From Litsea cubeba (taxonomy: Eukaryota > Streptophyta > Magnoliopsida > Laurales > Lauraceae), in the NCBI GenBank assembly GCA_012931725.1, contig CM022949.1:51872728-51936727 (forward strand): DNA of 64,000 bases, in the 5' to 3' direction. The notes under the pieces are model-generated. The model did not search any database. It was not told the DNA's origin and was given only the letters and a program-made list of their open reading frames with translations. Position numbers and translations under genes: made by a program. Below are positions 10,368 to 21,941 of the stretch, in pieces (the stretch's first letter is position 1; each line of letters starts with the position of its first letter).

Positions 10368-11627
10368 TAATGATTATGCATCTAAATCAACCCAATCCAT
10401 TTCCAATTCTCAAGTAGGAACCCAGAAATTAATTATTGCCAGTGAACTTGTAACTTTTCTAAGAAAACTCGCAAGAGTTTTTAAATAACAAAGAGCGAGG
10501 ATCTCTACTTCTACTTCAGGGCATATCCATTCATACACTTAAATCTTAAATAGTTTGCTTAGGTTTTAAGTATATTCTAATAAAAAAAAATCTATTTAAA
10601 CATTATTCAAGTCATACTTTTGTGGATACCTTCGATGCCCATTGATTCGTGAAGGAAATTATTACCATTCACTTCCATGCTAAAGTCACATGATTGGATA
10701 ATTGATTTATCTTTACTATAGTAGATGCCAAAATGGATTTAGTGCCCCACAACTTAACAATTAACTTAACTCTCAAAGTCAACAAGTCTTGCAACTTGGG
10801 CAATTAGGTAATCAATTAGACTTGTTCGACTTGCTCAACTCCGAGACCTCATGACTAAAGTCAACTTTCCCGTCTATGGTTAGCATGGTCTAAAATAAAA
10901 GCCATTGTAAAAAGTTTTTGCCCATATTACACTAAATTCAATTTATAATATAAAGTTTTATTTTAATTTATTTTAATTTTTAAAATGTAAGCACCCACGC
11001 ACCCATGCACCCAGCCATACACAAATACCAAAGTCCCTCAACATCATTGCTACAGTTAGGGATTGATTCTTTGTTATTTTTGTGAAAAGAAGGCGTCTTA
11101 CCAACTATGCGACCAGCGGATTATACAAAAAGTTTTTTAGAACCCCCTCTAGAATCCTGCTATGGCACTGATCTCCTTCTTAGGTCCAAGAAGACTACTT
11201 GGGCATTAACGTTGAAGTCTACATTGACTTTAGGCTAACAATGGTTGAATTTAAAAAAGATTTACAAAGCGGTTTGCACACCAAACGAAGATCGAAAAAT
11301 CACATTTTCCCTAATTATTTGTGGTATATGATATTGCATATAATCTTTATATTAAACTACTATAAAAAAAAACCATAGGTCACTGTAAAGAATGGGTTTT
11401 TATTGCAACTTTTCATCTTCCTTCCTACTTTCCATTTGCTTGTGGGACTCCACACGGTATAAAGATATTATTTTTATGAGATTTCACATTTTTCATCCAC
11501 GAAGAAAACAAATAAAAAAGTATAAAAGTTCTTAACTCATAAGAAAATTCCTTTCCTATGTCCTGAAAGGATTAGTGATGGCTCACATATATACTTTGCG
11601 ATGAGTTAAATGGATAGGTGGAGAGAG
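10368..11627. other. Spacer between the inverted arms, right part; no gene seen
   Basis: AT-rich sequence without a supported ORF, splice-bounded exon or clear repeat. Contains CACCCACGCACCCATGCACCCAGCC (10993-11017), a short low-complexity run. Confidence 0.4.
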
Positions 11628-12503
11628 GTAGCGGCGGACCTGGGATTTTTATTTGGGTGGGGATAAAATTTTGCTAGACTTAACATTTGAAAAAAAAAAA
11701 AAAATTTGCTAGACTTTTTTCACATTACCAAATAACACCTAAACGTTTTTTCCAGAAAATATCCAACTCATGGAACTCAAATAAATGCAAGACAGTTATT
11801 GTAGATTGGGCAATGAAGATGTTAGGATGTTAATGAGAAGTACCAAAAAGCATTAGATGGATAAAAAAAAATGATTATAACAGTGATTTTAGATACTTTG
11901 ACTCACATTATCGTGTTTCACCAAATTGATGTCAAAATCAATGCCCAATGGAGATCACAAATTCAACGTGAGTGAGTGTGTGAGAAAAGACTAAATACAA
12001 CAACATTTTGAGGACACCCACACTTTCCATTTTCACTTTCTAAAAGCCTCCGACCTTTGGATAATGAGAGTGAAATTCCATTTTTGAATCATAATGGGGT
12101 AAGAACACATGATAACATGAATGAATTTGGTCATCTTTGAGTTTGTAGATATGCTCGGATTTGGTGGTTTAGGGTTTAGGGTTTGGATTCGGATTTAAGG
12201 ATTCAGGGTTTGGGACTAGGATTTGGAGATTAAGATACGTTTGGCAAATGAAGATGCGGTAGCATACACGGTACATAGGGACCAGCAATGACGAGATCAA
12301 TCGACAATCGGCGTGAAGAGGTTTCGAAAGAAGAGGGAGTACTGTATTGCCGCAATGTTTTTTTTTTTTTTTTTAAATTTCTTTTTTTACCAATGAAGTT
12401 TTACATATGTGGGGCTATCTTTAGACATATATGGAGTGACAAGTTTAGACATATGGTGCATGCTCCAAGGCCTCATTCAACTCTATGGGCATTTGAGTTC
12501 TAA
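11628..12503 (-). repeat. Right arm of the ~0.9-kb inverted repeat pair
   Basis: Reverse-complement partner of 7581-8513. The inner end is GGTAGCGGCGGACCTGGGAT. A degenerate telomere-like word, GGTTTAGGGTTTAGGG, lies at about 12167-12182 and its diverged partner in the left arm reads CCCTAAATCCTAATCC. The arms may be two insertions of one family in opposite orientation or the TIRs of one 4.9-kb element. Confidence 0.7.
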
Positions 12504-13854
12504 CCTATAACAATCGCATCAGAACGCAAAACGTAAGTCTGCCCTCGATCTAAGGTCTTATCCAAGTCTAAGAGAATCTCAATTCGGTCGCCCCATGTCC
12601 CTACCACTTAGGCCAGCCCCTGGGTGGAGGCAAGAATAATGTTCTAGGAGTTTGGGTATGAATTTCCACATAAAAAGAGATGATGCGCGCCAAGAATAAG
12701 GCATTTCAAAATGAAAGTAAAAAGGTGAATTTGTGCGTATCGTATGGATATAGAATATCCCACGTAATAAAGGCAAAAATATATCCAAGCCAAAAGAAAA
12801 GGGCAAAAATATAATTTATCTACTATCCTATCTTGTACGAAATGCTCTACATGAATTTTTTGCAAGTCAAGAACTACAAGGTTAAAAATAGGGGATAAAA
12901 ATACCGATATGACCAAAAAAATAAAGTGTGGTCGTTGAGCTACTTATATATATATATATATATATGGCCAAGGCTCCACTAAGCTCGAGCTTAGGGAGAA
13001 TATTTCGTAAGCTCGTGCTTGTGGGGCCCACCTTTGGTCCATCCAAATGGACCAAACACATGACTCCCTTAAATTGCACATGTCCACAAACTTTCGGTAA
13101 GATCCGAATTTACTGGACCGTTGGATTAACTATATATCAATCCGAGTGGATTGTTGACCATTAAATTCTTGGGCCCATATGGAGATGATAGAAATTATGG
13201 AGCTGGCCTCTCTCTCTATCTATATATATATGATATTACGTACATCAAATCTATGGTATATACCTGCAGACCCAATGAGGTAACATTAAATCGATGGTTT
13301 GGATCGATCGATGTTCACTGTGGACATCACCGCAGTTCTTCTTTTCTTATTTATTTATTTATTATCAGTCAGACCATTTGTTACAAATGAAACCTTCAAC
13401 TTGAAGATAATTTTCCAAAAAATCTTGAAGACACCGGATTGATTCTTGGGCATGTGTGCAGTGCGTAGTGATAAGGTACCAATACCACTCAATTATTAGT
13501 ATATAGGAATATTTACTTTAGGATAAAGTTCTCTCTATATAGATATAGATATATATATATATAAACTCCGTAGTGGGGCTAGCATAATGACAATCCCGAC
13601 CGTCCACGTTAGGTTTCATCCCATCCAGTTTCACACACTCAAATTCACCTAGTAGGAATGGGTCCCACCATCCAAATGAGCATATGATTGAAATCGTGTT
13701 TAAACACAACATCAACAATGATGCCACGTCATTATTGATCTTGTTTCTCAATATGTATTCAATCTTACAATGAGACCCACTCCTATTAAATTAAAAATCA
13801 AAGATGTATGATCGGAGTGAATGAGAATCATCTTGGATAGTCCGGATTAGAATT
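12504..13854. other. Intergenic sequence rich in GTGGGGCCCACC and GGACCGTTGGATT words; no gene seen
   Basis: Includes AT microsatellites (12943-12964, 13546-13562) and repeat-like segments with GTGGGGCCCACC at about 13021 and GACCGTTGGATTA near 13117. The segment ATCGATGGTTTGGATCGATCGATG near 13291 resembles 29395-29430 on the other side of the Tat element. These look like old MITE remnants. ORFs here are short and unconvincing. Confidence 0.4.
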
Positions 13855-13859
13855 ACGTG

Positions 13860-14614
13860 TGTGGGGGGATGTTCCTAAGCTACCAAGTTTACATTAGCTC
13901 CGATAACAATTCCAGCTAATCATATCTCCATCTTGGCCACACGCACCTTGGTAGCAATACCGAGAGACCAGCCGAGATCAAGATCATCCCCGACCTCGGT
14001 CATCCTTGACCTCGGCACTGTGTCCTGGCCTCGGTGATGCACAGATCAGATAAATCAGCATCCAGTGACTATGTCTCCATTAGGGTGAGGCTCCAGGCAA
14101 GATCCGATGGGACTACCGCCGAAAGGCCCAAACAGGGTAAGGCCCGATAAGACCCTCATTTAATGAATTGTGGGCCGATTGGACCACCATTTAATGAAAG
14201 GTGGGCCGGATTGTCATTTATTGAATGGTGGGCGGAATAGACTTTCATTTAAAGAAATGTAGGCTGATAAGACTGTACTTCTCAAAGTACAGATCAAAAT
14301 CAGTGGGCCTCATTGTCCTTTGTCATAGAGATTTTTTCTATAAATAGGAGAAGTTCTCTCCCAATTGAGGTATGCATAATACTACTCTTGAGCCCTTACT
14401 CTTCCTTTCTTCTTCCTCCACCCTACTGTTAAGTACCTAAACTAACTTAGGCATCGGAGGGCCTTGCGCTGCCCGCAGCTAGGGTCTATGACGTTGTCTT
14501 CTTCCTGTTCTTTCTCCCCTTTTTAGGTTCCAGACAGGCATTTCATCTTTATCAAGGAGTCTCATGGAGATCCTAATTCCCTCTAATCAAGCCCGTAATT
14601 TTTAGGCACTTACA
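13860..14614 (+). repeat. 5' LTR of the Tat element (755 bp), with TATA box
   Basis: Begins TGTGGGGGGATGTTCC and ends TTTTTAGGCACTTACA. Compared with the 3' LTR it lacks about 180 bp after CTCGGTGA(T/C)GCAC, so it carries an internal deletion. TATAAATAG at 14339-14347 is the likely promoter box. The downstream GGCATCGGAGGGCCTTGCGC block is conserved with the TR-GAG element LTR. Confidence 0.92.
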
Positions 14615-14636
14615 ATTGGCGCCGTCTATGGGAAAG
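14615..14636 (+). promoter_or_regulatory. Primer-binding site of the Tat element
   Basis: ATTGGCGCCGTCTATGGGAA directly follows the 5' LTR terminus CTTACA. The same site in the TR-GAG element at 30534 reads ATTGGCGCCGTCTGTGGGAA. This primer site is characteristic of Tat-type plant elements; I did not assign the exact tRNA. Confidence 0.85.
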
Positions 14637-14664
14637 AAACAATCCAAACACCTTTCCTTACACC

Positions 14665-16533
14665 ATGCCTCCCAGAAGTAAGAAAGGGGAAATATTAACA
14701 AATATGATACCCCCACTGCCCCTGTTTCCTCTAGGGCCATCACTAGTCGTTTCTCATCAGAGCAGGCCCGGGATGAAATCTGGTGCGGCTGAGGTTGAAG
14801 AGCATCCCGAAGAACACCTTTTTCTCCCGATCGTCGTCGAAGAATGCCAGGCCCAGTCGGATTCATCTTCAGAAGAAGAGGTAGCACCTTTTCACCCAGA
14901 TGACTTCCAACGGGAGCCTTCTCGAGGAAAGGGTCCTTTACTACAAGAGAGGTCCAGGAGGGACGCATCTCCAGTGGTAGACGGACCACACCAATCTCAT
15001 CACCAGGCTGACGATGAATATGATGATGACAACCCTTATCTTGGGGATATCAGGGTAAAGAACCTTGTTATCCAGGAGAAGGATAAGTTGATCTAACAGG
15101 TCCAGCAACAACTTCAGAAGAAGAAGGCGAAACCTGCGATTCCCCCTCCCAGAAGCAAGCAAGCTCCTCGAGCCGAGCCATATCTGAGGCGGATGCTGGA
15201 CGAGAAGAAGCGTAACTGGGCTCATGATGAGAGCTCCAGTAACAGCCATTCGAAGAGAAGGTCGGAAACCATACCGGAATATAGAGAAGGCCTAAGAGAA
15301 TGGCTCGACCAGCATGTCAAGCAGACAGTCCTGCGCAACATGGAGGTGGCCGGTTTCATTCGAAACCAACCAGACGCTTATGACTCCGAAGACCTTGGCG
15401 CATCTCCCTTCTCTCGGGAGATAAGAAGCTTTCCCATCCCAGAGAAGTTCAATGTCCCGAGGTTCGTTCCTTACGACGGAGCCTCGGACCTAGCAACGCA
15501 CCTGCAGCACTTTACTCAAAGGATGTCGATTTAGGGCGACATTAGTCATCTGAACTGTAGAGTCTTTTCCTCCAATTTGGGAGACCTCTTTCTGAGATGG
15601 TTCTGCGCACTCCCAGAAGGATTGATTTCAAACTGACAACAGCTCCGAAGCTCGTTCTTAGAAAAAATTTCAAGCACACAGAGTCGTTCCCAAGACAAAT
15701 GCTGATATAATGGCTCTCAGAATGAGGCAGAATGTGAATATCACTCAGTTCGCCAAGAGATTCTGGACAATTTCAGCAAGGTAGAAAACGCGACTAAAGA
15801 GGTGGCGATTACATCTTTCCAACAAGCTATGCTGCCAGGCAACGACATTCGGAAAGATTTGGTCCTGAACCCTGTGGCCTCGATGAAAGCTCTCATGGCC
15901 AGGGTAAATCAGTTTGTTGAGCAAGAAGAGGACGAGGTCCGAGCTCAGGAGAATTTTGGATTCTGGCGCGAAGACCGAGCCTCCAAGAAAGACAAGAAAT
16001 CGTCTCGAATGAAAGAGACAGACCAAAACTGAACTCCCGTGAGTTCGGCAATGGTCTCGTTTCCCAACTCGTGAGATGACAAGAAATTCAAGCAGGCTCG
16101 CCGAGCCAAAGAAGGGCCACCAGCCGCCACCACCTTTAAGGTCGTCAACACAATCTTTAAGGAGTCAATCTGTAGGCTCCTCAATAAGATCAAGACACAG
16201 CCGTACGTCAGGTGTCCACAGCCCATGAGAGGTGATCCTTGCACCCGCGACTCGAGTAAGTCCTGTGCCTACCGCAAGCAGAATGGGCACAGGACCGAAG
16301 ACTACATGTCTCTCAAGTCGCACCTCAAGAAGCTCGTCAAGGACGATCACTTGAAGGACTATATCAAGGAAGGAGGAAACACGAATAATAACCGAGCTCG
16401 GCGCCAAGATGAAAAAGGCCAGGAGGGCGATGAGTCGGAAAGAATCATCAATGTGATTCACTTAGCTCCCGCTCCCAAGGAGAGATATCAGGCCCGTGCC
16501 GAGGCCAAGAGGGCTTCACAGGCAAGCAGGTGA
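14665..16533 (+). pseudogene. Gag pseudogene of the Tat element
   Basis: The start ATGCCTCCCAGAAGTAAG matches the TR-GAG gag start in context. The N-terminal ~140 codons are acidic and Ser-rich. The retrotransposon Gag core follows (SFPIPEKFNVPRFVPYDGAS, then LRWFCALPEG, then QFAKRFW). A damaged CCHC knuckle lies near 16263-16310, reading CAYRKQNGHRTEDY with Tyr for the last Cys. Breaks: TAA at 15094, TAG at 15532 and TGA at 15634 (both at positions that are Trp in the TR-GAG gag), a +1 shift in an A run near 15662, and further stops. The intact paralogue at 30599-31666 aligns across the core. Confidence 0.88.
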
Positions 16534-17083
16534 TGACGGCCGAGCTAGAACCAGCTGCCAAGAAAGCTCGAAAGGAGAAACCAAAGATCTGGTTCTCGGA
16601 GAAGGATCTGGAAGGAGTCCAGCTCCCCCACAATGACCTGCTGATCGTCACACTGAAGCTGAAGAATTGCCACGTGCAGAGGATCCTCATCGACCTCGTC
16701 AGTTCATCCGAGATCCTCTATTTCGACTGCTTCAAAAAGATGGGTCTTAGAGAAGAAGACTTGCAGGAGGCACGAACTCCCCTAGTGGGTTTCAGCGCCA
16801 AGCCAATATAACCCAAGGGGAAAGTCTCCCTAAAGGTCAAAATTGAAGGCGCCTCAATGATGGCCGACTTGCTTGTGGTAGATGCGCCGTCCCCATACAA
16901 TGCCATAATGAGAAGGACTTGGCTGCATAACATGGAAGCAGTGCCGTCCACTCACCACCAGAAGCTCAAATTCCCATTTGAAGACAAGGACGGCAAAGTG
17001 GAAGTAGTCACGGTCAGAGGCGATCAACAGATGGCCAAGCAATGTTTGATTGCCGTGGTACCTGGTGAGTGGGAGCCAAAGTA
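16530..17083 (+). pseudogene. Aspartic protease region of the Tat element, degenerate
   Basis: The region reads ...CHVQRILIDLVSSSEIL..., where active Tat proteases have an Asp-x-Gly-Ser core. Here the Gly position is Val, so activity should be lost. A TAA near 16809 interrupts the frame. The downstream block PSPYNAIMRRTWLHNMEAV matches the conserved (A/S)YNAILGRPWLH segment between PR and RT. It continues towards RT with one more frame break near 17150. Confidence 0.8.
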
Positions 17084-17171
17084 GGTACACATGGCCGAAC
17101 TCGAAGCAGAGATAGACAAAGTCGGTCAAGAACCCGAACAGAAGAGCATCAAATAACATACCGAGATCAGG

Positions 17172-18560
17172 ATCGACCCTAATGATCCCGAAAGATATTT
17201 CCTGTTCGGGAGCTAGCTTCCCGAGCCAGAGAGGGTCGAGCTCCTGAATTTCCTATTGCAGAATAAAGAAATCTTCGCTTGGACCCCCTACGAGATGCCT
17301 GACATTGATCCTGAGATCATGTGCCACAAATTGAATGTGGATCCCAAGCACAAACCTGTAATCCAGAAGGCTCGAAGGATGGGAATCCCACAAACAGAAG
17401 CCGTGATCGAGGAAGTCAAAAAGTTGCTAGAAGCCAGAGCAATAAGAGAAGTCCAGTGTTCGGACTGGCTAGCCAACACAGTAGTGGTGAAGAAGAAAAC
17501 TGGCAAATGGAGAGTCTGCGTCGACTTCACTGATCTCAACAAACCCTGTCCCAAAGACAACTTTCCTTTACCGAAGATTGACCAGATGATTGACGACACT
17601 GCTGGCCATGATAAGATGAGTTTCCTCGATGCATATCGAGGTCACCATTAGATTCCGATGTATGGGCTTGACGAAGAGAAGACTGCCTTCATCACACCTC
17701 GAGGCATTTATTGCTACAAAGGTTGGTGACTAAAATGTTCCAGACTCAACTCGGCAAAACTATAGAGGTCTACATTGATGATATGGTCGTCAAGTCAAGA
17801 TAGTCTCAGGACCACTTAACCGACCTACGTCAGGTGTTTGACATCCTCTAGAGGTATCGACTCAAGCTGAACGTCTCTAAGTGTGCTTTCGGAGTCGGCT
17901 TCGGCAAATTCCTAGGGAGCCTAGTCACGAGAAGAGGGATTGAAGCCAAGCCGGATCAGATCTCCGCGATCCAGGGAGTTCAGAGTCCAACCACGGCGAA
18001 ACAAGTCCAAAAGCTCACCGGCATGGCTGCCGCACTCAACCGCTTCATCAGTAGATCTTCGGACAAGTGCCGACCTTTCTTTCAGCTTCTGAAGAATAAC
18101 TTAAAGTTCCAATGGACTCCGGAGTGCGACAAAGCCCTATAAGAGCTGAAAGCTTATCTAGCGTCACCTCCTCCGACACGGGGATGAGTGCTTTATCTGT
18201 ACCTAGTGGTCTCGGATCATGCAGTGAGCTCGGTCTTCATCAGAGAGGAAGACAAGCAGCAGAGGCCTATCTACCACACTAGCAAGATCCTTCTAGATGC
18301 CAAGACCAGGTGCCTGCCAATGGAGAAGAAAGCATTAGCACTCATCAGTGCTTATCGCAAACTCTCCCATTACTTCCAGACTTAAACAATAGTGGTCATC
18401 ACTGAACATCCACTCAAATCCCTTTTCAAAAAAGCTGATTTTTATGGAAGAGTATCTAAATAGGCCGTCAAACTGGGGCAATATGATATCCAGTATCGGC
18501 CCAGAACGGCGATCAAGGCTCAAGTTTTGGCGCACTTTATTGTAGGATTATTCTCTCCTA
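17172..18560 (+). pseudogene. Reverse transcriptase and first RNase H of the Tat element, broken
   Basis: RT motifs are readable in order: KKKTGKWRVCVDFTDLNKPC, the first catalytic Asp in MSFLDAY, and YIDDMVVKS at about 17770. The conserved stretch expected between GIYCYK and RLVTKMFQ (near 17720), which normally carries the MPFGL motif, is missing, a deletion of about 40-45 nt. A TAG at 17649 follows HH where Gln is usual. The RNase H follows, with VSDHAVSSVFIREED, MEKKALALISA and a final LAHFI where the catalytic Asp is His. Several more stops (17801, 18140) confirm pseudogene status. Confidence 0.88.
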
Positions 18561-18639
18561 GTTCGGGACAGGCCCTGCTCGACACCGAACTGGGGGGCAA
18601 AGGGAGTGAAGATAGAGTCACCGAGAACGAAGAAAAGCG

Positions 18640-19125
18640 ATCTTGAAAACAGTTCCTTGCTTTAACCTGGAAGGTCTTTGTCGACGAATACTCTACCTCT
18701 AAAAGAGCTGGCGCTGATATAGTCCTCCAATCTTCGGAATGACTGGTTATTGAGCAAGCCCTAACGCTTAACTTCAAGGTGTCCAATAACGAAGCTGAAT
18801 ATGAAGCACTGATCGCAGGACTGAATAGCGCCAAAATCCTGGGGGCACAACAGCAGGTAGTTTTTAGTGACTCACAGTTGGTGACGAGCCAACTGAATGG
18901 AGACTACTAGGCTCGGGATGAGAGGATGGTAGCCTACCTCGCTCTTGCGAAAAAGCTCCTCGCTCAATTCCAAAAAGCTGAAGTCAAGCAGGTCAGCAGA
19001 GACTCCAATTCTCATGCAGACGCTCTCGCCAACCTGGCCTCCGCTGTCGAGGCAGGGAGAAAAAGACTTGTCGAAGTGGAGTTGATTGGAAGACCGAGCA
19101 TAGAACTTCGTCCCCCTCGGCAAAT
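18640..19125 (+). pseudogene. Archaeal-type RNase H (aRNH) of the Tat element, broken
   Basis: The frame contains WKVFVDEYSTSKRAGADIVL, then VSNNEAEYEALIAGL, then VVFSDSQLVTSQLNGDY, and finally SRDSNSHADALANLAS. These are the ordered motifs of the second RNase H found between RNase H and integrase in Tat-clade elements. Catalytic Asp, Glu, Asp and Asp positions are mostly present. Stops at about 18739 and 18908 break it. Confidence 0.85.
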
Positions 19126-19129
19126 TTTA

Positions 19130-20392
19130 TGTATTGATCTCGGTCCGAGCTGGATGGCCTCGATCATCCTCTACCTCAGAGATGACCAGCTTCTTGAAGA
19201 CAAGCTCGAAGCTCACAAGATCAGACTTAAGGCAACTCAGTTCTGGTTATCTCCAGAGGGTAAACTTTATAGGAAATCCTTCACTGGCCCATACTTTCAG
19301 TGCGTGCACCCGAGCAGAGTTGAAGACTTCCTCTACGAGATACACGAAGGGATCTGCGGATGCCACATTGGAGGATGGTCGCTAGTGTATTGGGTTAGCT
19401 GCCAGGGATATTGGTTGCCATATCTGCAGAAGGATGCTCAGCAATAGGCCAGGAATTGCGAAAAGAGTAAGAAGTTCTCACATTCTCCCCATCAGCTAGC
19501 ACAGGATCTAAGCCCACTCTCAAGCCCATGGCCGTTCGCCAAGTGGGCCGGGGTTAGACATCGTAGGACCACTCCACTGAGCTCCAGGGAATAAGAGATG
19601 TCTGTTAGTGGCCATCGATTACTTCACCAAATGGATAGAAGCAGAAGCATTATCTTCCATTACCGAGCATGATTTAAAAAACTTCGTATGAAAGAACATC
19701 ATCACGAAGTTCGGCATTCCACGAACTTTGGTCTCGGACAATGGGACCCAGTTCGATTCCAACCTCTTCAGAAACTTTTGCCAAGAGCTCGGCATCAAAA
19801 ATCACTATTTCACTCCAGCCTATCCTCAGAGCAACGGTCAAGCTGAAATCTCCAGCAAGGTGGTTCTCGACGGACTGAAGAATAGGCTCGACCGAGCCAA
19901 AGGAAGATGGGTGGAAGAAGTCCTGAGTGTCCTATGGGCATATAGGATAACTCCAAGGCGCTCCACCTTGGCAACGCCTTTCTCCTTAGCCTACGGAATG
20001 GAGGCTGTGATTCCACTTGAGGTCGGCCTTCGGACCTTGAGATCAGAACTCTTCGACCAAGGCCAAAATGATGTAAATCCGGCTCTAGAACTAGACTTGG
20101 CCGAAGAGCGAAGAGAAGCATCAGCCATCCTCCTGGCTGCCTATCAGCAACGGTTGGCTAGGGGTTACAATTAAAGAGTTAGAGAAAGGAAATTCTCACT
20201 CGGAGAGCTGGTCCTGAAGAAGACACTCCCTGTAGACAGAGATCCAAACCAAGGAAAGCTAGCACCAAACTGGCATGGACCATTCAAGGTGGTCTCGGTT
20301 GCTGGACAGTCGGCATACAGACTTGAGGACATGGATGGCAGAGAATTGCCACGACCATGGAATGGGACGTACCTCAAGATATACTATTTTTG
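19130..20392 (+). pseudogene. Integrase of the Tat element, broken
   Basis: The zinc region has two His (HEGICGCHIGG) but reads NCEKSKKF, where the second Cys of the CxxC pair is Ser. A stop at 19445 and a frameshift near 19550 separate it from the core. The core retains the first Asp region (VAIDYFTKWIEAEA), the second Asp in VSDNGTQFDS and the Glu in SNGQAE. The C-terminal part runs to WNGTYLKIYYF and a TGA at 20390-20392. It is followed directly by the non-coding 3' region. Confidence 0.88.
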
Positions 20393-20529
20393 AATTGTAA
20401 TCAATTTTTGAAATTCAATAAAGAAGCCCTTGTTCTCTGATTGGTTTCAAATCTCTGATTCGTTTCAAAACTCACTAAGATGAATAACTAGGCAGCAGTG
20501 TCACTCTCCCGTTCGGACACCCTCCAATT

Positions 20530-20890
20530 CGGCCGCACGCGCATCTCGATAACAGTACTAGATCGCTGGCCAACGGGACTACACCTCTGGTGACGAGCCA
20601 ACTGGTCATGTCCTGGTTTTATCAAGCTCATGCTGAGACTAACAAAAGCAACATCGAGTCAGCTAGGCCGCAAGCGCATCTCGGTAACAGTACCAGATCG
20701 CTGGCCAACGGGACTACACCTCTGGTGACAAGCCAGCTAGTCATGTCCCGATTTAATTAAGCTCGTGCTGAGACTAGCAAAAGCAGCACCAAACCAGTTC
20801 GGCCACATTGCATCTCGGTAAGAGTACCAGATGACCGGCCAGCGAGACTACACCTCTGGTGACGAGCCAGTTGGCCATGACTCGGTCCTG
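20530..20890. repeat. Tandem repeat in the Tat 3' region, ~134-bp unit, 2.7 copies
   Basis: GCATCTCG(A/G)TAA... followed by GGCCAACGGGACTACACCTC and GACGAGCCA(A/G) recurs at 20541, 20676 and 20810. It lies just after integrase, in the long untranslated segment between pol and the antisense ORF. Confidence 0.85.
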
Positions 20891-21941
20891 AACAACTCAG
20901 CGAGTGCTACAAAACCTAACTTGGTTCCGGTAAAATTACCAACCAGGTATGTTTGGGTTTCTCAGTTGATTACAAACCAGTTGAATGAAAATAACCAAAG
21001 TAGCAAAAAGAAAGACAGACTGCGAGGCAAAAGAGACTTTTCATTGAATTATCAGGAGAAATTATAAACAGAAATGTTCTCTATTACATCTTATTACAAG
21101 AAGAAATGTTCCTTACAACATCAGAAAGGGATAGATGCGTCTTAGAAAGAGCAAAGGTCATCTATTTTGGCCCGAGGTCACCAAATTTAGATGCCTTATC
21201 TACTCCCAGCCAGCTTGAGTTGATCAAGGATGTATTTCATGAAGACACAGGCGGCTCCATGACATTATCTCCTTCGATCTCCTCTGCAAAAACGGACGGA
21301 GGATTTATTTCATGAAGACACGGGCAGCTTGATAGTAGCAACTCCCTTGCCAAGATGGACTGGGCAGAATGATTCTTCTGATCGCCAGCGCCATCCCTTC
21401 TTCATGAGAAACCAGAAACCTGTAAGCAAGTGCTCTCATTGCAAATATCTGTTTCTTCTTCGGTGAAGGCAAAAATACAAGATGGGGGAAACCCTGACCT
21501 TCCATCCGTATATATAGAGAGAAAAAGGCATCCTTTCCAAGTCTGGTGATTCACGTGTCAGGCATCCGCTCATATCGCTTCGAAAACTACACACGCCTCC
21601 TTTGAGACAATGTGCGCCTTTTCAAGACGGCTAGATGACTATCCAGAGATGGATACCATGGCCTTCCAGTTTTGGCACCAAGTTCAAATACTTTGATTTT
21701 CCGAGTTCAGATACCTACCCCCGGTCAAGAAACTAAGGCCAGACACACACAAGTGTTCAAGAAATGCTTGAAATAAGGCGTACAAGAGAGGAAGAAAACT
21801 GTTCAGATGCAGATGGGGAAATACCAATTGTATTACCAGAGTCATTCTCCATTACAAAATTAGGGCATCACAAACCCAAAGAGAGGAAATACAATTGCAG
21901 AACGAAAAAGTACATCAAACCAGAAAAGATAAAGGAAGCCT
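20891..21941. other. Untranslated 3' region of the Tat element
   Basis: No supported sense gene. This stretch lies beyond the end of the antisense ORF (stop near 21942) and would be its 3' UTR. A near-duplicate word, TTTCATGAAGACACAGGCGGC / TTTCATGAAGACACGGGCAGC, occurs at 21235 and 21308. Confidence 0.45.

Noticed and set aside
12167..12215. Telomere-like GGTTTAGGGTTTAGGG
   Set aside because: Only two to three degenerate TTTAGGG units inside a repeat arm; too short to be an interstitial telomere tract.
16857..17599. Minus-strand frames of about 100 codons over gag-pol
   Set aside because: Shadows of the sense PR and RT region, which is clearly recognisable in the other direction.
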